Of a DNA stretch of 64,000 nt, positions 20,600 to 31,134 are shown in pieces. The stretch is taken from the NCBI GenBank assembly GCA_016271365.2, contig CM028131.1, forward strand, positions 170,752,501 to 170,816,500, read 5' to 3'. Positions within the stretch are counted from its first letter, which is position 1, and the number at the start of each line of letters is the position of its first letter. Position numbers and translations under genes: made by a program. Source of the DNA: Neoceratodus forsteri (Eukaryota; Chordata; Ceratodontiformes; Ceratodontidae). A model generated the notes under the pieces. It saw only the letters and a program-made list of their open reading frames with translations, did no database searches and was not told the DNA's origin.

Positions 20600-21105
20600 T
20601 CTCTCACATGCACACACACACAGTCACACACACACTTACACAAAACAAAACTTATAAAACAAATAAATCAGTCACAAAAAAAGAACTCACAAAACAGTAC
20701 AACAAAAACTAAAGAATAAGCTTTTAAAAAAGCTGTTGGTTTTTATGAAGTTTAAGAAAGCAACAAATAAACATTCCTCTCCTACACTATCCTTCCTCCT
20801 TCTTCTACCTCTGCAAAGGAGAAAGTGAAAGTATCTGCTGGTATGACTCACTTCCTTCCTGCCTGGCTAAAGCATGTAACTTACAGTACTGTAAGCCATG
20901 TGATATGTGTGGGAGGCTGCCTAAAGTGCCTATTGTTGTCATTCCACCATGCTTTCTGTTATGGCAGAATAACAATGTGAAGTCAAGTCATATTCACAAG
21001 ACTCAGTGAGCACTCCTCAATGGCCACTTCGTGTAGCATCACACTGATGCGAAGTGGCTCTTTGCGTTCACTTCACCTGCGGATTTTAAATTTGCTGCAT
21101 CTCTA
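20600..21105. promoter_or_regulatory. hAT-1 right end, untranslated
   Basis: It contains a CA-rich stretch (20583-20640), AT-rich DNA and, from about 20985, repeated CACTTC/GAAGTG motifs including CCACTTCGTGTAGCATCAC and its near inverse GATGCGAAGTGG. These match the style of the left-end motifs. The terminus reads TGCTGCATCTCTA. On the minus strand this is upstream of the BED-finger frame and would hold its promoter. Confidence 0.5.
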
Positions 21106-21255
21106 GACAGGACCAAGAAGGAGAATAGAGAGAAGATGGGGAAGAATAGTACCCTGGAGCAACATTAGATTCCAAGGATTATAGGGAAGTTGGGCAGACT
21201 TGATGCACATCTGGTCTTTTTCTGCTTTCATTGTCTATGTTTTGATGTTCTATGT
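21106..21255 (+). pseudogene. CR1 3' end, plus strand, piece 3 of 3
   Basis: It starts with the second copy of GACAGGAC (21106-21113) and continues the CR1 split at 10283: AAGGAGAATAGAGAGAAGATG, then GGGCAGACTTGATGCACATC, TGGTCTTTTTCTGC and TCATTGTCTATGTTTTGATG. This is the conserved CR1 terminal segment with a short TATGTTT-type tail repeat. It confirms that the hAT entered a nearly complete CR1 3' end. Confidence 0.85.
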
Positions 21256-21500
21256 TTATGATAGCTAACCCCAGATCATTCTCCTCCTCTGAGACTGCAA
21301 CCTTCACACCCCCAAGTATGTACTTGGTTTTGGGATTTTCTACCTATATGCATTACCTTACATTTGTTTGTACTGAACCCCAGTTACCAGATTCCAGGCC
21401 ACCTCTCCAACATTGTCAGGTACCCACTCAGGTCTCTGATACCTTGTTCATTGTCCACAATGAGGTTTGCCTGTTAAACAGCAGACACAGTTGTCCCAAT
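21256..21500 (-). pseudogene. CR1 ORF2 fragment, antisense
   Basis: The minus strand encodes a KCKVMHIGRKSQNQVHT-like segment and a VAVSEEENDLG-like segment, the region after the RT palm in CR1 ORF2. The orientation is opposite to the CR1 that ends at 21255, so it is an independent older copy. Frames are broken. Confidence 0.7.
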
Positions 21501-22605
21501 GCCCCCACCCAAGGGTAAGGTAATCAGAGGGGAAGAGAGAGCAAGAAGGACTGGGAGAGGGGAAGGATGGATCTCTCTCTCTTAAGGGAGGATTTTTTTG
21601 GATGACTAATTTGACAGCCTGAGGGTGGAGCTCAGAAAATGGGTGACCACATGTGACATCAGAGTGAAGGAGGGGTTACAGGGGAAAAGGAAAGAAAGTG
21701 ATAGATGAGGAATGAGAAGGGGAAGACTCAAAATAAGGGGTATTTAAAGGGCTGCACAGAGGGTATCAGCCTCATTTTGCTACTTTCAGAAAAATCTTAA
21801 GTTTCTGGGAGCAGCAAGTCAGATTGGCAATTGATTCCATTAATTTGCTTCCAAAGGTAGAACAGAGTTAGGTTAAAAAAACCAAAAAGTATATATATTT
21901 AGAGTTTTAGACCTATAATTTGCTAGCTTGGTTACTGGCGGGAGTAAGTACACATCTTATAAACTATGATTTATTTAGTCCAGTTAAGAGGAACCTGTAC
22001 AAGCCATCTGGAAGGCCTACAACCATGTAGAGACAGGTAAGCAACATGAGAATTTTGGCAAAAAGCTTTCCTGCTGTTTCTGAGGCACTTTTTTTCTCTC
22101 TTGCCTTGATGGGGTTTTGACAGACTGAGAGGTATTTTCTTTTCATTTTTCGCATGTTTTTGGGTCCGCTGCGCAGAGAGGCTAAGAGCCTAGGGTGACC
22201 CACGCTAGTGGTCTGGGGAGGTCAGTGTACAGGGAGCACCTATGTTGCCTGAAAGTGGTGATCATGTTGGACCAGTAGCTTGGAGGTCGAGAAGTGTGGA
22301 TCAGAAAATGGAGAAACCGCTGATCAGGCTGGTGATTTTTGGGGGAGTCGACGTTCAAAAAAAAAAACAAATACATTTCCATGGCAAAGGGGTAGGGCAG
22401 TAGACGGAGGTCAGTGGGGCCTGATATGGAGTAATAGAGTGCTTGCATGAGGAGCATCAGGAGTATGGCAGGACCCGAGACAACTGGCCGCTTGGCTGGG
22501 ACCATGGGTAGAAGGGCTTTACTGTTTGTACTGCTACCGCAGCTTAGGAGAACCCCAGGGTTTTTTTCTGTTGGCTTATTTTTTGTCCATGGCAATACAG
22601 TAGCA
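21501..22605. other. no gene recognised; purine-rich then mixed DNA
   Basis: AG-rich DNA at 21510-21760 includes TATTTAAAGGGCTGCACAGA (about 21743), which could be a TATA-like start of an element leader. A minus-strand frame of 144 codons (22616-22182) has no recognisable domain. This stretch may be the 5' part of the Ngaro-like element whose 3' part is at 23457-24493, but I see no RT or gag motif to support that. Confidence 0.4.
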
Positions 22606-22757
22606 GCCACAGACACTGCCAGATATTTCCCGAAATTTCTATATTTCCAAAAATATCTCCTGCTTTCTGCATTTCCACAGTAGGGGCAGCAGAGAGAAAC
22701 TCTTCAGAAATTTTGCGAAATATCTGGAAATAGCTGGCAATGTCTCCGGCTAATACT
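22606..22757. repeat. short foldback
   Basis: GACACTGCCAGATATTTCCC with CGAAATTTCT on the left (about 22612-22641) pairs imperfectly with AGAAATTTTGCGAAATATCTGG and GCTGGCAATGTCTC on the right (about 22707-22745). Arms are 35-45 bases. Non-coding. Confidence 0.5.
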
Positions 22758-23300
22758 GTAGGTGGGAGTATCAAAAATGGCCTGTGGTTGGGAGCAGCAC
22801 ATGTGGCGTGGCTGACCAAAATGGCACCTGGCCCTGACAGAGTTTTTGGTCACCCATCTGGGAAGGAATCAGATCAGGCAAAGGCACAACAACAAAATTA
22901 AAACCGCGGCCCATGAGATATACTGGGTTCACTTTTGGGGTGAATTTCTGGATGTCCGGGGGCAAGTCTCAAACCAGAATCAGTAGTGAGGAAGTGAGGT
23001 GGGGCATGTATCAAGCCCCGACAAGGTGGTATGCCTACCAGGTAATTGGTAGAAACAATGGAGAAAGAACGGGGAGGTTGATGGCTGGTATGACCGATGA
23101 GGGAGGATAGAAGGTTTTGGGGAACTAGGCCATGGGGAACGGCAATGGTGGCACCACATGGCCAGGCTGACAAGAATGTTTTTTTTGGTATAAGAGGGCC
23201 AGAAGGCTTACAGCCTGGTGCTCACTAATGGAGGTTCTTTTTGTAAATGTCAAGTCTTTTTTGTTTTTAAAAGAATTAAGCACTGCTTGATTGTCACTGA
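22758..23300. other. no gene recognised
   Basis: Mixed-composition DNA with short open frames on both strands, none with a recognisable motif. It could be decayed interior of the downstream Ngaro-like element. Confidence 0.4.
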
Positions 23301-23456
23301 CATCATAAGGTTCTAAGAATGGCTCTAATGTAGTATTTATATTGCATAGGCTCAGTCATCTATATCTCTGGACTGCTTCAAGCTACAGGTATGTCCAATA
23401 GCTCAGTTAAAAGAACTTTTAATGGGCTTTCAAACTGTGTGTACCACTGTACATGA

Positions 23457-23708
23457 ATGTGTTCCTTTAATCAGATAATATGTCCGGTCAAGGCTCTGTG
23501 GGCTTCCACCGCAGTGCGCCGGAATAGCACCAGACAATTGTTCACTCACAGGGATGGAAGGCCAGTAACAAGTTATCAGATCATTGCACTACTGAAAAAA
23601 GGCATGCGTTTTGTGGGAGAAGACACAAAGAGGTTCACATTCCATTCCTTTAGGATCAGGGCAGCATTGCAACTGGCAGCATCAAGGGGTACCAAGGGGC
23701 AGATATAA
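23457..23708 (+). pseudogene. tyrosine recombinase C-terminal part (Ngaro/DIRS-like)
   Basis: An 83-codon frame ends QLFTHRDGRPVTSY, IIALLKKGMRFVG, FTFHSFRIRAALQLAASRG. HSFR is the HxxR box of tyrosine recombinases; in Ngaro-type and related retrotransposons it is usually HSFRIGAA. The upstream catalytic arginine and the downstream tyrosine were not found in frame, so only part of the catalytic domain survives. The downstream SGNH domain supports a Ngaro-like assignment rather than the classic DIRS type seen at 1919-7641. Confidence 0.72.
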
Positions 23709-23904
23709 GAAAAAGGCTGATGGAAATCGGAATGTTACAGAAGGTGCATTAGGCCTCTGGATGAAAAAACACACTAACCCTTTTTGTTTTGTTTCACAAG
23801 TATAAGTAATGGGTAGGGCAGGTAATGTGGATATCAAAAGGGGATGGGGAAAAGTACAAAGTTTCAGGAAATTACTCATAGGTCTTTGCTTTTATCTCAT
23901 TTAG

Positions 23905-24493
23905 GGCCTGGATACCATGTGGAGGTTTGGATACTTGGGCACTCATACATTTACTGGGCAGAGAGGAGTGTGGTGAAGAAGACATGGGGAAAAATAACTC
24001 TATCAGGACCCCAGGCGCAGCAGGTTGTCATGGACAGGAATCAGGGGATTGAAGTGGGCCCAGTTGTTACCTACCTTGAGGGAGATAAGGGAGAGATGAC
24101 CTACACTGGACATGATCATCTTCCATCTAGGGGGAAATTATATCAGGTCCAGGCTCTGATTAGACATCTATTTACAAATTAAACATGACATTGAAAAGAT
24201 AAAACAATGGTGGCCACATGTGACCCTAGTATGGTCCAACATGGTACCATGCAGGGTGCGGCATTTTGAAAAGAATCATGTAGCCATGGACAGAGCCAGA
24301 AAAAAGATGAATAGGATGGTTGATACACTGTTCCTCTCTATGGGGGGGGGGAGTGATTAGAAGAGGAATAGAAGATACAGTGGATGCATTTTACAGGTCT
24401 GGTGGGGTTCGTCTATCAGAGTTGGAAGATGCCATGTTTATCACAGAGATGATAGGAACTATTGAGGAATGGCACAGACATATAGGAAAGTAG
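23905..24493 (+). pseudogene. SGNH/GDSL-type hydrolase domain of Ngaro-like element
   Basis: The frame from about 23905 encodes GPGYHVEVWILGHSYIYWAE (block I, with GHS carrying the presumed nucleophile serine), KGEMTYTGHDHLPSRG and QVQALIRHLFTN to 24182. A shifted frame gives WWPHVTLVWSNMVP, KKMNRMVD, GGVRLSELEDAMFITEMIGT and EEWHRHIGK, stopping near 24493. Such SGNH hydrolases are encoded by several vertebrate Ngaro-type elements; their role in retrotransposition is not established. TTTTATCTCATTTAG just before the frame looks like a splice acceptor, so an intron may separate it from the recombinase. Confidence 0.7.
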
Positions 24494-24832
24494 AAGGAAA
24501 GGGGAAAGCCTATTATCCAACGCAGGCTGAAGACAGGTTGTGGGAAATGTAAGAGGAGCACAGGGGTGGGGGTTGGGGATTTTGGGGGGGAACCAAATTA
24601 GGAAGGACAACAACAACAAGATGATAAAGGCAATATCAGTTTACACCATAACCTCCAGAAAGAAGAGCCAAAGTGGACTCCAGGTTTACATCTGGGGGAA
24701 GAAGAAGACAAGAACATATAGATATAAATGTTGATGAGTCAAATGATGTAAATAATGTAAATATGATCAATGGAAGGATGGTGATTAAGAATTGGAACCT
24801 GTATATGATATGTAAAGAAGTGGTGGTTATTT
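24494..24832. other. no gene recognised
   Basis: A-rich DNA after the SGNH frame, probably element 3' untranslated sequence. No terminal repeat was identified. Confidence 0.4.
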
Positions 24833-25190
24833 TGTCTTATACAATGGCAAGAAAGAATCCTGGCTCCTGATTGGTCAGTTGGCCATCAGAGCAGGGATGT
24901 TATCCTGGCATAACATCCCTGCTGATAATATTATAGAGCTTCTTGACCAGCAGCAGCATCTTTTCTTAAAAAAATATTTTAAAACACTAAATAAAATTCT
25001 TTACAATTATTTTTTTCAGTATAAAAAAATGAGCCATTGTATAATAGGAATAATGCCCTCCAAGGTGGGTGTTATGCTGGGATAACATACCTTCTCAGTG
25101 TTGGACGCCCTCGGCCAGTGGCCTCGGGCCCAACCACTCGAGGTGGGATCTTATCCCAGCATAACACCCACCCTGTCAGGCATTATTCCT
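24833..25190. repeat. foldback cluster, copy 3 of the TTATACAAT family
   Basis: The order of blocks matches 233-1218. TTATACAATGGCAAGAA then CTCCTGATTGGTCAG is followed by a compact palindrome, GCAGGGATGTTATCC/GCATAACATCCCTGC (24893-24926). Then comes CCATTGTATAATAGG and a long hairpin whose left arm (25047-25085, TGCCCTCCAAGGTGGGTGTT) pairs with the right arm (25149-25189, AACACCCACCCTGTCAGGCA). The loop carries GGCCAGTGGCC. This copy is shorter between blocks than the one at 233-1218. Confidence 0.75.
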
Positions 25191-25269
25191 TTATGAAAAC
25201 AACATTCAATATTAAATTAATTGCTGATCTGAGCACCCACAATATCAAGTGTCTGTCTTGATTGGAGGG

Positions 25270-25760
25270 TAAAATCTGGAACAATCCCACATAGCATTGG
25301 TGTCATCCATGATCAAGCATATTTTGCCATTGATGCTATCACCAATGCTGTAAATGAACACATCGAACAAGACTGACCCATGTGGAACCCTACTGGTAAC
25401 TCCACTCAAGTCCCCCCCGCCAGTCTGCCACCCACCCAGTCAATTTCTCATCTACCCCAATGTCCATCAGCTTTTTGATCAACTTATTATGGGGAACTGA
25501 GTCAAAGGCCTTACTGAAATACAGGTACAGTATATCTACCACCTGGCCCCTGTCCATGGCCCTAGTGACCTAGTCGAGGAAGCTGACCAAATTTGTTTGG
25601 CAAGGCCATACTGTCATAAACCCATGCAGCCTGTCATCCTGTAGTCCATCGCCTCAAGGAATTCAATCAGCCTTTCCTTTAGAATAGTATCCATCTGCTT
25701 GTCAACAATTGATGTCAAGTGGACTGGTCTATAGTTACTGTAAAACAATTGTTTCTCCTT
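25270..25760 (-). pseudogene. CR1 ORF2 reverse transcriptase fragment, antisense
   Basis: The minus strand encodes VDILYLYFSKAFDSVPHNKL (palm motif A region), IKKLMDIGVDEKLTGWVAD and, in a shifted frame, a motif B/C region ending DVFIYSIGDS and MDDTNAM, where the usual FADDTKL box is degraded. Broken in several places. Confidence 0.78.
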
Positions 25761-26750
25761 TTCTCTTCATTATGTGATCCTCTCCCTTCCTCCAGGTGCA
25801 TCTGTCAATGAGATTACGTTGTATCTCTGTATGTTAAGCTTGTGGAACAGTTTCAATAAATAAATAAACATACCATCTGATCAAAAGAACTGAGTCTATT
25901 ATTCTTAGTAACAAATGACCACCTGGTCAAAGAACTAAATATAGTATTCAAAAATCCAAAGAGAGTGTGAGGCTCCAGGCTGCATTACACAGGTGCAGCA
26001 CACCAGCACAGAAGGGAACAATGAACAAGACAGGCAACCCATGCCAGTAGACAAGGGATAGTCATGGATTTACCCCACATGGAACACAGACTACAGACAT
26101 ATACTGTAGTCTGCAATGTTCAAGGCAAAATTGTTTATTGTCAGCACAAAAAAAAAAATAATAATCAAAGACACTGTGTCCCCATGGTAGCAATCTAGGC
26201 TGACCTGTCCCAGTGCGCCACTGTTTCCACTGCCCATCTTGATTGTGTGGTGATGGGTGCTGAACTAGGACACTTAAATATCTTATGCCTTAAAGTGACA
26301 CTACTAATTTTCTATAAACAATTTTTCTGTTATCCCTGAAGTATATACATAACCAATATATAAATAAAACTACCCATCAATCTAATTTAATGCATCAGAA
26401 TAGATAATTTCTGTTTATAGAATAATCAACCCCTATATATAATTCCCTCCACCACCAACTTATCACAATCTAGCGTATTATAGGGAACCTATATAAATAC
26501 CATATCCATTTCTATAAATATTAAACCATAAGTGTCATAACTATAGCAGTATAAAAACTCTTAACGTGTAGTGAAGAAAATTAAGTAAAAGTATAAAGAT
26601 GCTGAATAGTAACTACCAGTAATCAAAAAGGAAAATTCTCCATCACAGAAAAGACACTTAAACAAAGCATAAGAAGTGAAATATTAAAACATAATGAAAG
26701 CAGGACAACAGTGCTAAAATAACATTTCAATGAACATCCAATAGTATCAC
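25761..26750. other. no gene recognised; AT-rich
   Basis: The TTTCAATAAATAAATAAACA end near 25850-25872 looks like a LINE-type 3' tail on the plus strand, but the body before it is too short to assign. The rest (25880-26750) is AT-rich and may be the 3' untranslated part of the minus-strand Penelope-like remnant that follows. Confidence 0.4.
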
Positions 26751-26759
26751 AGAAAGACA

Positions 26760-27265
26760 GAAAGCTGAAGGTCATAATTAAATCCTTGAGTCTTTACAAT
26801 TTGTAGGGTTGAGATTCAAAGGCTTCACTGTGTTGTAATTTCCTTTGTGTCACCACCTCTCTCTATTAGTGTGACATACTCTAGCTGGCTGATGAGACAT
26901 GGCAAGATTCTGCATAGTGTTTAGCCATGGCATAGGTGTCATCATCAGTTCTTGTCATAGTCTTGTGTTTGCCAATCCACAGTTTTACATTCCTTTTAGT
27001 CTTGCCTTTATATGACTTGCCACATGGTCACACTAGCATAATGACTATCTGACGAATGTTGCAAGTGATGACTTTATTGCTATTAGATCCTTTTTTCACT
27101 TAAAGATGTTCCCTGGTGTTTAAAATCCCAATTTTTCTGATCCAGAAGCAAATGGTTTGATACCTTTTCTTGGACAAACAAGAGTGTTACAAAAAGAAAG
27201 CAATGTCTAAGCCTTTGGACCAACCAAGTCTTTCCTCTGAGACTTATGACTATTGTTTGAGACAC
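26760..27265 (-). pseudogene. Penelope-like element, GIY-YIG endonuclease remnant 1
   Basis: Minus-strand frames give SNSNKVITCNIRQIVIML, then PCGKSYKGKTKRNVKLWIGK and HKTMT, then AMAKHYAESCHV and an ERGGDTKEI-like segment. In vertebrate Penelope-like elements the C-terminal endonuclease reads (C)PCGKxYVGKTKRxxxxRixEH, so this matches in order and spacing. The upstream QEKVSNHLLLDQKNWDFKH part may be the RT-to-endonuclease linker. The RT domain was not found. Stops break the frame. Confidence 0.68.
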
Positions 27266-27457
27266 ATTCTATTAACACCCAGATCATACATAAAAAAATA
27301 CAGAAAAAAAATTCTCCTTGGTTAAAAGTACCTTTTTCAAAAAATCACAACTTTAAATGGAATCAATAGCATCCCATTAGCTTGCAGTTAAGGTCGAATG
27401 ACAGCCATTAGATAAGCTGAACTCTCAAGCAGGCAAAGCCTGTAACTGAAATTATTA

Positions 27458-27778
27458 ATGAATGTGCGTGTTATAAGGATATATTCAAAATTAAAAGCAA
27501 GCCCTTTAGCTCCCCCACCCTTACCAACTATGCATGTGCACCCCCTGCTTGCCAGCCTCTCTCTTCTCCTCCTCCTCCTTCTTTTGCCTTCCACCAACCC
27601 TATTGTCCCTATTAACCCTCAGCCTCTCTATTCCAGTGTTCCTACCTACCCTCCTGTCTTCCCCTCTTCCTCTACCACTGCTCCTCCCCCTCCTCCTCCA
27701 CACACCCCATATGCTCCTCTCCACCTCACCCCCCATCCAGACATTACCTTTCCTCCCCCAGCTCCCTTGCACCTCTGA
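27458..27778 (+). other. proline-rich leader frame of LINE-1
   Basis: A 106-codon open frame of low complexity (SLLLLLLLPSTNP, then APPPPPPHTPY). It reflects C-rich simple sequence at the start of the element. I do not call it a real ORF1; the motif-bearing frame starts downstream. Confidence 0.35.
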
Positions 27779-27899
27779 TCACACAAGCCTTCTCTGCTGC
27801 ACTACCCACCCCCTGTTCTACTAAACCCCTTCCTCATCCTATCACTCCCGTGTAAACTCTCCATCTGGCACCCTCTGACCAGAGCACCTCCTCCTTCTA

Positions 27900-28535
27900 C
27901 TCCTAACAGGGAACATACATCCCAGCCCAGGCCCTGCCCCTCCACCCACCCACCCAGCCATTGGTCTTCAAGTAGCCTCCATGAACATGCATGCAGCCTG
28001 CTGAAGATTTGACACCCTACAGTGCTGGGCCTTGGCTCATCAACCAGACATCATAGCCTGGTTGAAACAAGCTGTCCAAATCCACCCCCTGACTCATTTG
28101 TTTCCCTCCCCAGGGCTATACCTTATACGGGAGGACGAGTAGGCAAACGAGGGGGTGGCTGTGCAATCTACACTAGGGACACAATACTTGGACATGCACT
28201 CCCCACCCCTGCCCTTGTAAATGGGGCCCAGGTTCTTACCCTCAAACTCACCCCGGACCCCTCTAGGAGCCCTCTCTATCTCACCACAGCTTACGTTCCT
28301 CCAAAGAACCAGCATCCGGCCCTGGTATCTTTAACGGACTACCTGGCAACCCTCCACCATAAGGCAGAGCAAATCCTAGTTGGGGACCTTAATGTAAATT
28401 GGCTCAGTACCTCCTCATCTGCGATCAGAGACTCATTTGCCACTCAAGACCTGCGCAACTCGTCACTCCAGCCCACAAGAATAAACCCTAAGAGGGTACC
28501 AGCACCCTTCTGGATGTTATATAACTAACCGACCC
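27900..28535 (+). pseudogene. LINE-1 apurinic-type endonuclease domain, broken
   Basis: It follows the 2A-like motif. Pieces include GGRVGKRGGGCAIYTRD, LYLTTAYVPPKNQHPAL, AEQILVGDLNVNWLS (the GDxN catalytic box, about 28375-28410) and LQPTRINPKR, then a shifted frame with TLLDVI-like sequence. The order fits the APE-type endonuclease of the L2/jockey group. The SDH box near 28575 (FLSDHSSIL-like in a shifted frame) marks its end. Confidence 0.75.
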
Positions 28536-29199
28536 CATAAATCCAAAACATCCAGGTCCTCCCAGACTTCCTAAGTGATCACTCTTCTATCCTATTTCAT
28601 TGGGCTGTCTCCAATCCCAAACCCAAAGCCCAGACCACCCTCCGAAGGCGCCTCCGCCCTGGTGGGCTGAAAAAACTTAAAGTATTCCTCACCCAGATAA
28701 ACTGGTCCCCCATTCATCATGCTACTGACATTGACACTGCCCTCACCTTCTTCACTCACACCTTCAACATGGCCTGTGATGTCTTTGCGCCCCTCACCAA
28801 AATCCGGTCCAAAAACAGAATGCACCCTGAGTTAGCCCAGCCCTTCTACAATTACTAAGGAATCAGGATAACCTCTGGCATCTTGCCACTAAAGCGGGTC
28901 GTCTGTCTGATAGGCAGGCTTACAATGCAGCCGGAATAAGTGCTCATGGGCCATCAGGAAAGCCAAAGCCGCAATACCAGGCCTCCCTTACCTCCTCCTG
29001 GGGCTCGGCCCGGACTTTCTGGGATAATATTAAGCAACTTAACGGAAAAGCTTGCTCCCCTGCCCCATTCCAGCTCACTAGAAATGGCACTACCACCACC
29101 GAGCCTGCCACCATAGCTAACTGGTTCAACACCGCTTTTACTGACCATAGCTCAGTCCTCCCTAGTAATTTCTTTGATCCTCCCCCCAACCAACCTCCC

Positions 29200-30720
29200 C
29201 CTATTTTCCAGCACCCCAGCTTCCACCTGCGCAAGATTTCCACCCGGGAAGCCAGACCCATCCTAGTCAAAGCTTTGAATGGCAACAGTCCCGGCAATGA
29301 CTCACTGGACCCCAGTATCCTCAGGCTGGTGCTAGATGAAGTCCTTGCCCCACTCACCAGCCTAATTAACCAGTCACTCTGCCTGGGACAATTTCCCACA
29401 ACATGAGAACAGCCATTATCCACCAATTCACAAAGGGGCGACAGGTCCTCGACCAACAACTACCGCCAATCTCATCCTCCCCCATCTCTAAAGCCCTGGA
29501 GAAAGTGGTGGCCATTCAAATCACTGATTATCTGGCTAAGCATAACTTTCTATGCCCAGAGCAACATGGCTTCCGTGCTGGTCACAGTACCAGCACTGCC
29601 CTAATTGAATTCTCCAACTTCCTACACTCCTCCTTGGATACCAGCTCCCTAGCTGGTCCAGTGTTCATAGACCTCTCAAAGGCCTTCGACACCGTCTCCC
29701 ATCCACTTCTGCTGAATGCACTCTGCCACACTGGTCTCTCGGCTGGCCCCTTAGCATGGTGCACAAGCTATCTTGATGCTCGATGCGGTGTGTAAAATCA
29801 ATAGCACTCTCTGATACCCGTCCCATTCACTCTACGGGTCCCCAAGGCTCCATCCTGGGCCCCCTACTTCTTGCTCTATCCAGACACCCTGCCCAGTGCT
29901 TGCCTTGGCAAAATTCTACTGTATGCAGATGATGCTGTCCTTTTTGCCACCCACCGCAATCCCATCTCCCTCCAGGACACCCTACAGCAGTCTTTCAACA
30001 GTGCCGAAGCCTGGTTTAAGGAGCGCAGACTCGTCATCAATCTTAAAAAGACCAAAGCTATGCTCATTTCCCACCCCCAAAACAAAGCTAGCAACCACCC
30101 ACTCTATATCCTTCCAAGTACCAATCAGTCACTGGAACAAGTCTGCTCCTACAAATACCTTGGGGTTACCTTCGACTCAGCCTCACATTCCACAACCACA
30201 TCGATGCCTAACATCCACCACTAACATACGGACTGGGCATTCTCTTCCACCATAGAACCTGCCTTCCCTAATGCTCTCGACTCGCTGTTACATCATCCGT
30301 TCTGTCCCTTGTAGACTATGGCCTACCAGTGTATGGTGCTGCCGACACCACTGCACTCAAAAAATTCACTTAACCCTGAACAAAGCCTGCAGATTGATTA
30401 CTGGTTCCCCAGGCTCACTCACACCCTGTCAGCTGTATGTTGAGGCAAATTGCTTACCCTGGATGAGCGGCTCCAATACCAAACCTGTCTCCTCACAAAA
30501 AAACCCTACTGGGCTCTCCCCGGAGTAGGCATCCATCCACCAGAGCCCTCCCACTATTGCAACACGGTCTTCCAACAAGACCACTCTAATGGTCCCCAGA
30601 TCAAGAACCAGACGTGGCCAGAGGTCCTTCTGCTATAGAGCCCCAACCTGGTTTAACTCTCTCCCTGCCCCCATCTCCAATGCCACCACCATCTCTAAGT
30701 TCAAAACCACCCTTTGAAAC
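29200..30720 (+). pseudogene. LINE-1 reverse transcriptase domain, broken
   Basis: RT signatures in order: PISSSPISKALEKVVAIQ and CPEQHGFRAGHSTSTAL (29440-29600), VFIDLSKAFDTVSHPLLL (motif A, about 29662-29712), then a frame change and PQGSILGPL-like sequence near 29845. The active-site box YADDAVLF follows (YADD at 29932-29943), then LVINLKKTKAMLI, YKYLGVTFD and near the end KACRLITGSPG. Both YADD aspartates are intact but there are at least five frame breaks, so the protein cannot be made. Confidence 0.85.
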
Positions 30721-31134
30721 CACATCATCAACACTCGTAACTGCTCCTGTCTCTGAAAGCTGCCTCCACCTCTACTTCTCTTGACAACACCCTCCGGGTG
30801 GCTCTCCACCTAGCCATCCCCACCACCACTTCCCTGTACACCATGCTTATGTTTAACCTGGCCAGTACCAGCTGTTTCAGTGTTTACCTACTAGATTGCT
30901 CACTATTGATACCAACTTGTGTTAACCTGTTCTCAACTTACATGTACCCTGTAACCCAAATGTATTTGTCTGACCACAATGTGACGTGGCGCCTCTGTTG
31001 AACGCCTATTGTTTTGCAAACCTCCGCTATGTAACCAAAAACACAATGTATGTCTTTATGTGACGAAGTACTTTTGGAAATGAGCCTCTGGCTCAAAGGT
31101 TGTAAACTGATTTTACAAATAAATAAATAAATAG

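Larger units (their letters stand above)
10284..21105 (+). mobile_element. 10.8-kb hAT transposon (ZBED-type transposase) with nested repeats
   Basis: The ends are TAGTGGTGGGCCAAGT on the left and, read inward from the right, TAGAGATGCAGCAAAT: short imperfect terminal inverted repeats with the hAT spacing of TAG-G-TG. Perfect 8-bp duplications GACAGGAC flank it, inside one CR1 3' end. Both subterminal regions are rich in GAAGTG/CACTTC motifs, likely transposase-binding repeats. Contents from left to right: leader, transposase gene on plus (split by a CR1 insertion), 59-bp minisatellite, minus-strand reading frame, 152-bp minisatellite, two foldbacks, and a minus-strand BED-finger frame near the right end. 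Usual autonomous hAT elements are 2.5-5 kb, so even without the nested repeats this one is large. Confidence 0.88.
27440..31134 (+). mobile_element. L2/Rex1-like LINE (LINE-1 of two), plus strand
   Basis: One continuous decayed element: proline-rich leader, 2A-like motif (27909-27935), endonuclease, reverse transcriptase and a 3' untranslated region ending in a hairpin (31082-31094) and an AAATAAATAAATAAAT tail. The coding strand is C-rich, unlike the AT-rich DNA on either side, and the base-composition step at both ends marks the insertion. A Penelope-like remnant lies on each side. Confidence 0.82.

Noticed and set aside
27458..27824. Long proline- and leucine-rich open frames on both strands
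   Set aside because: Low-complexity C/T-rich DNA at the LINE leader produces them; no domain and the overlapping frames look equally 'good'.
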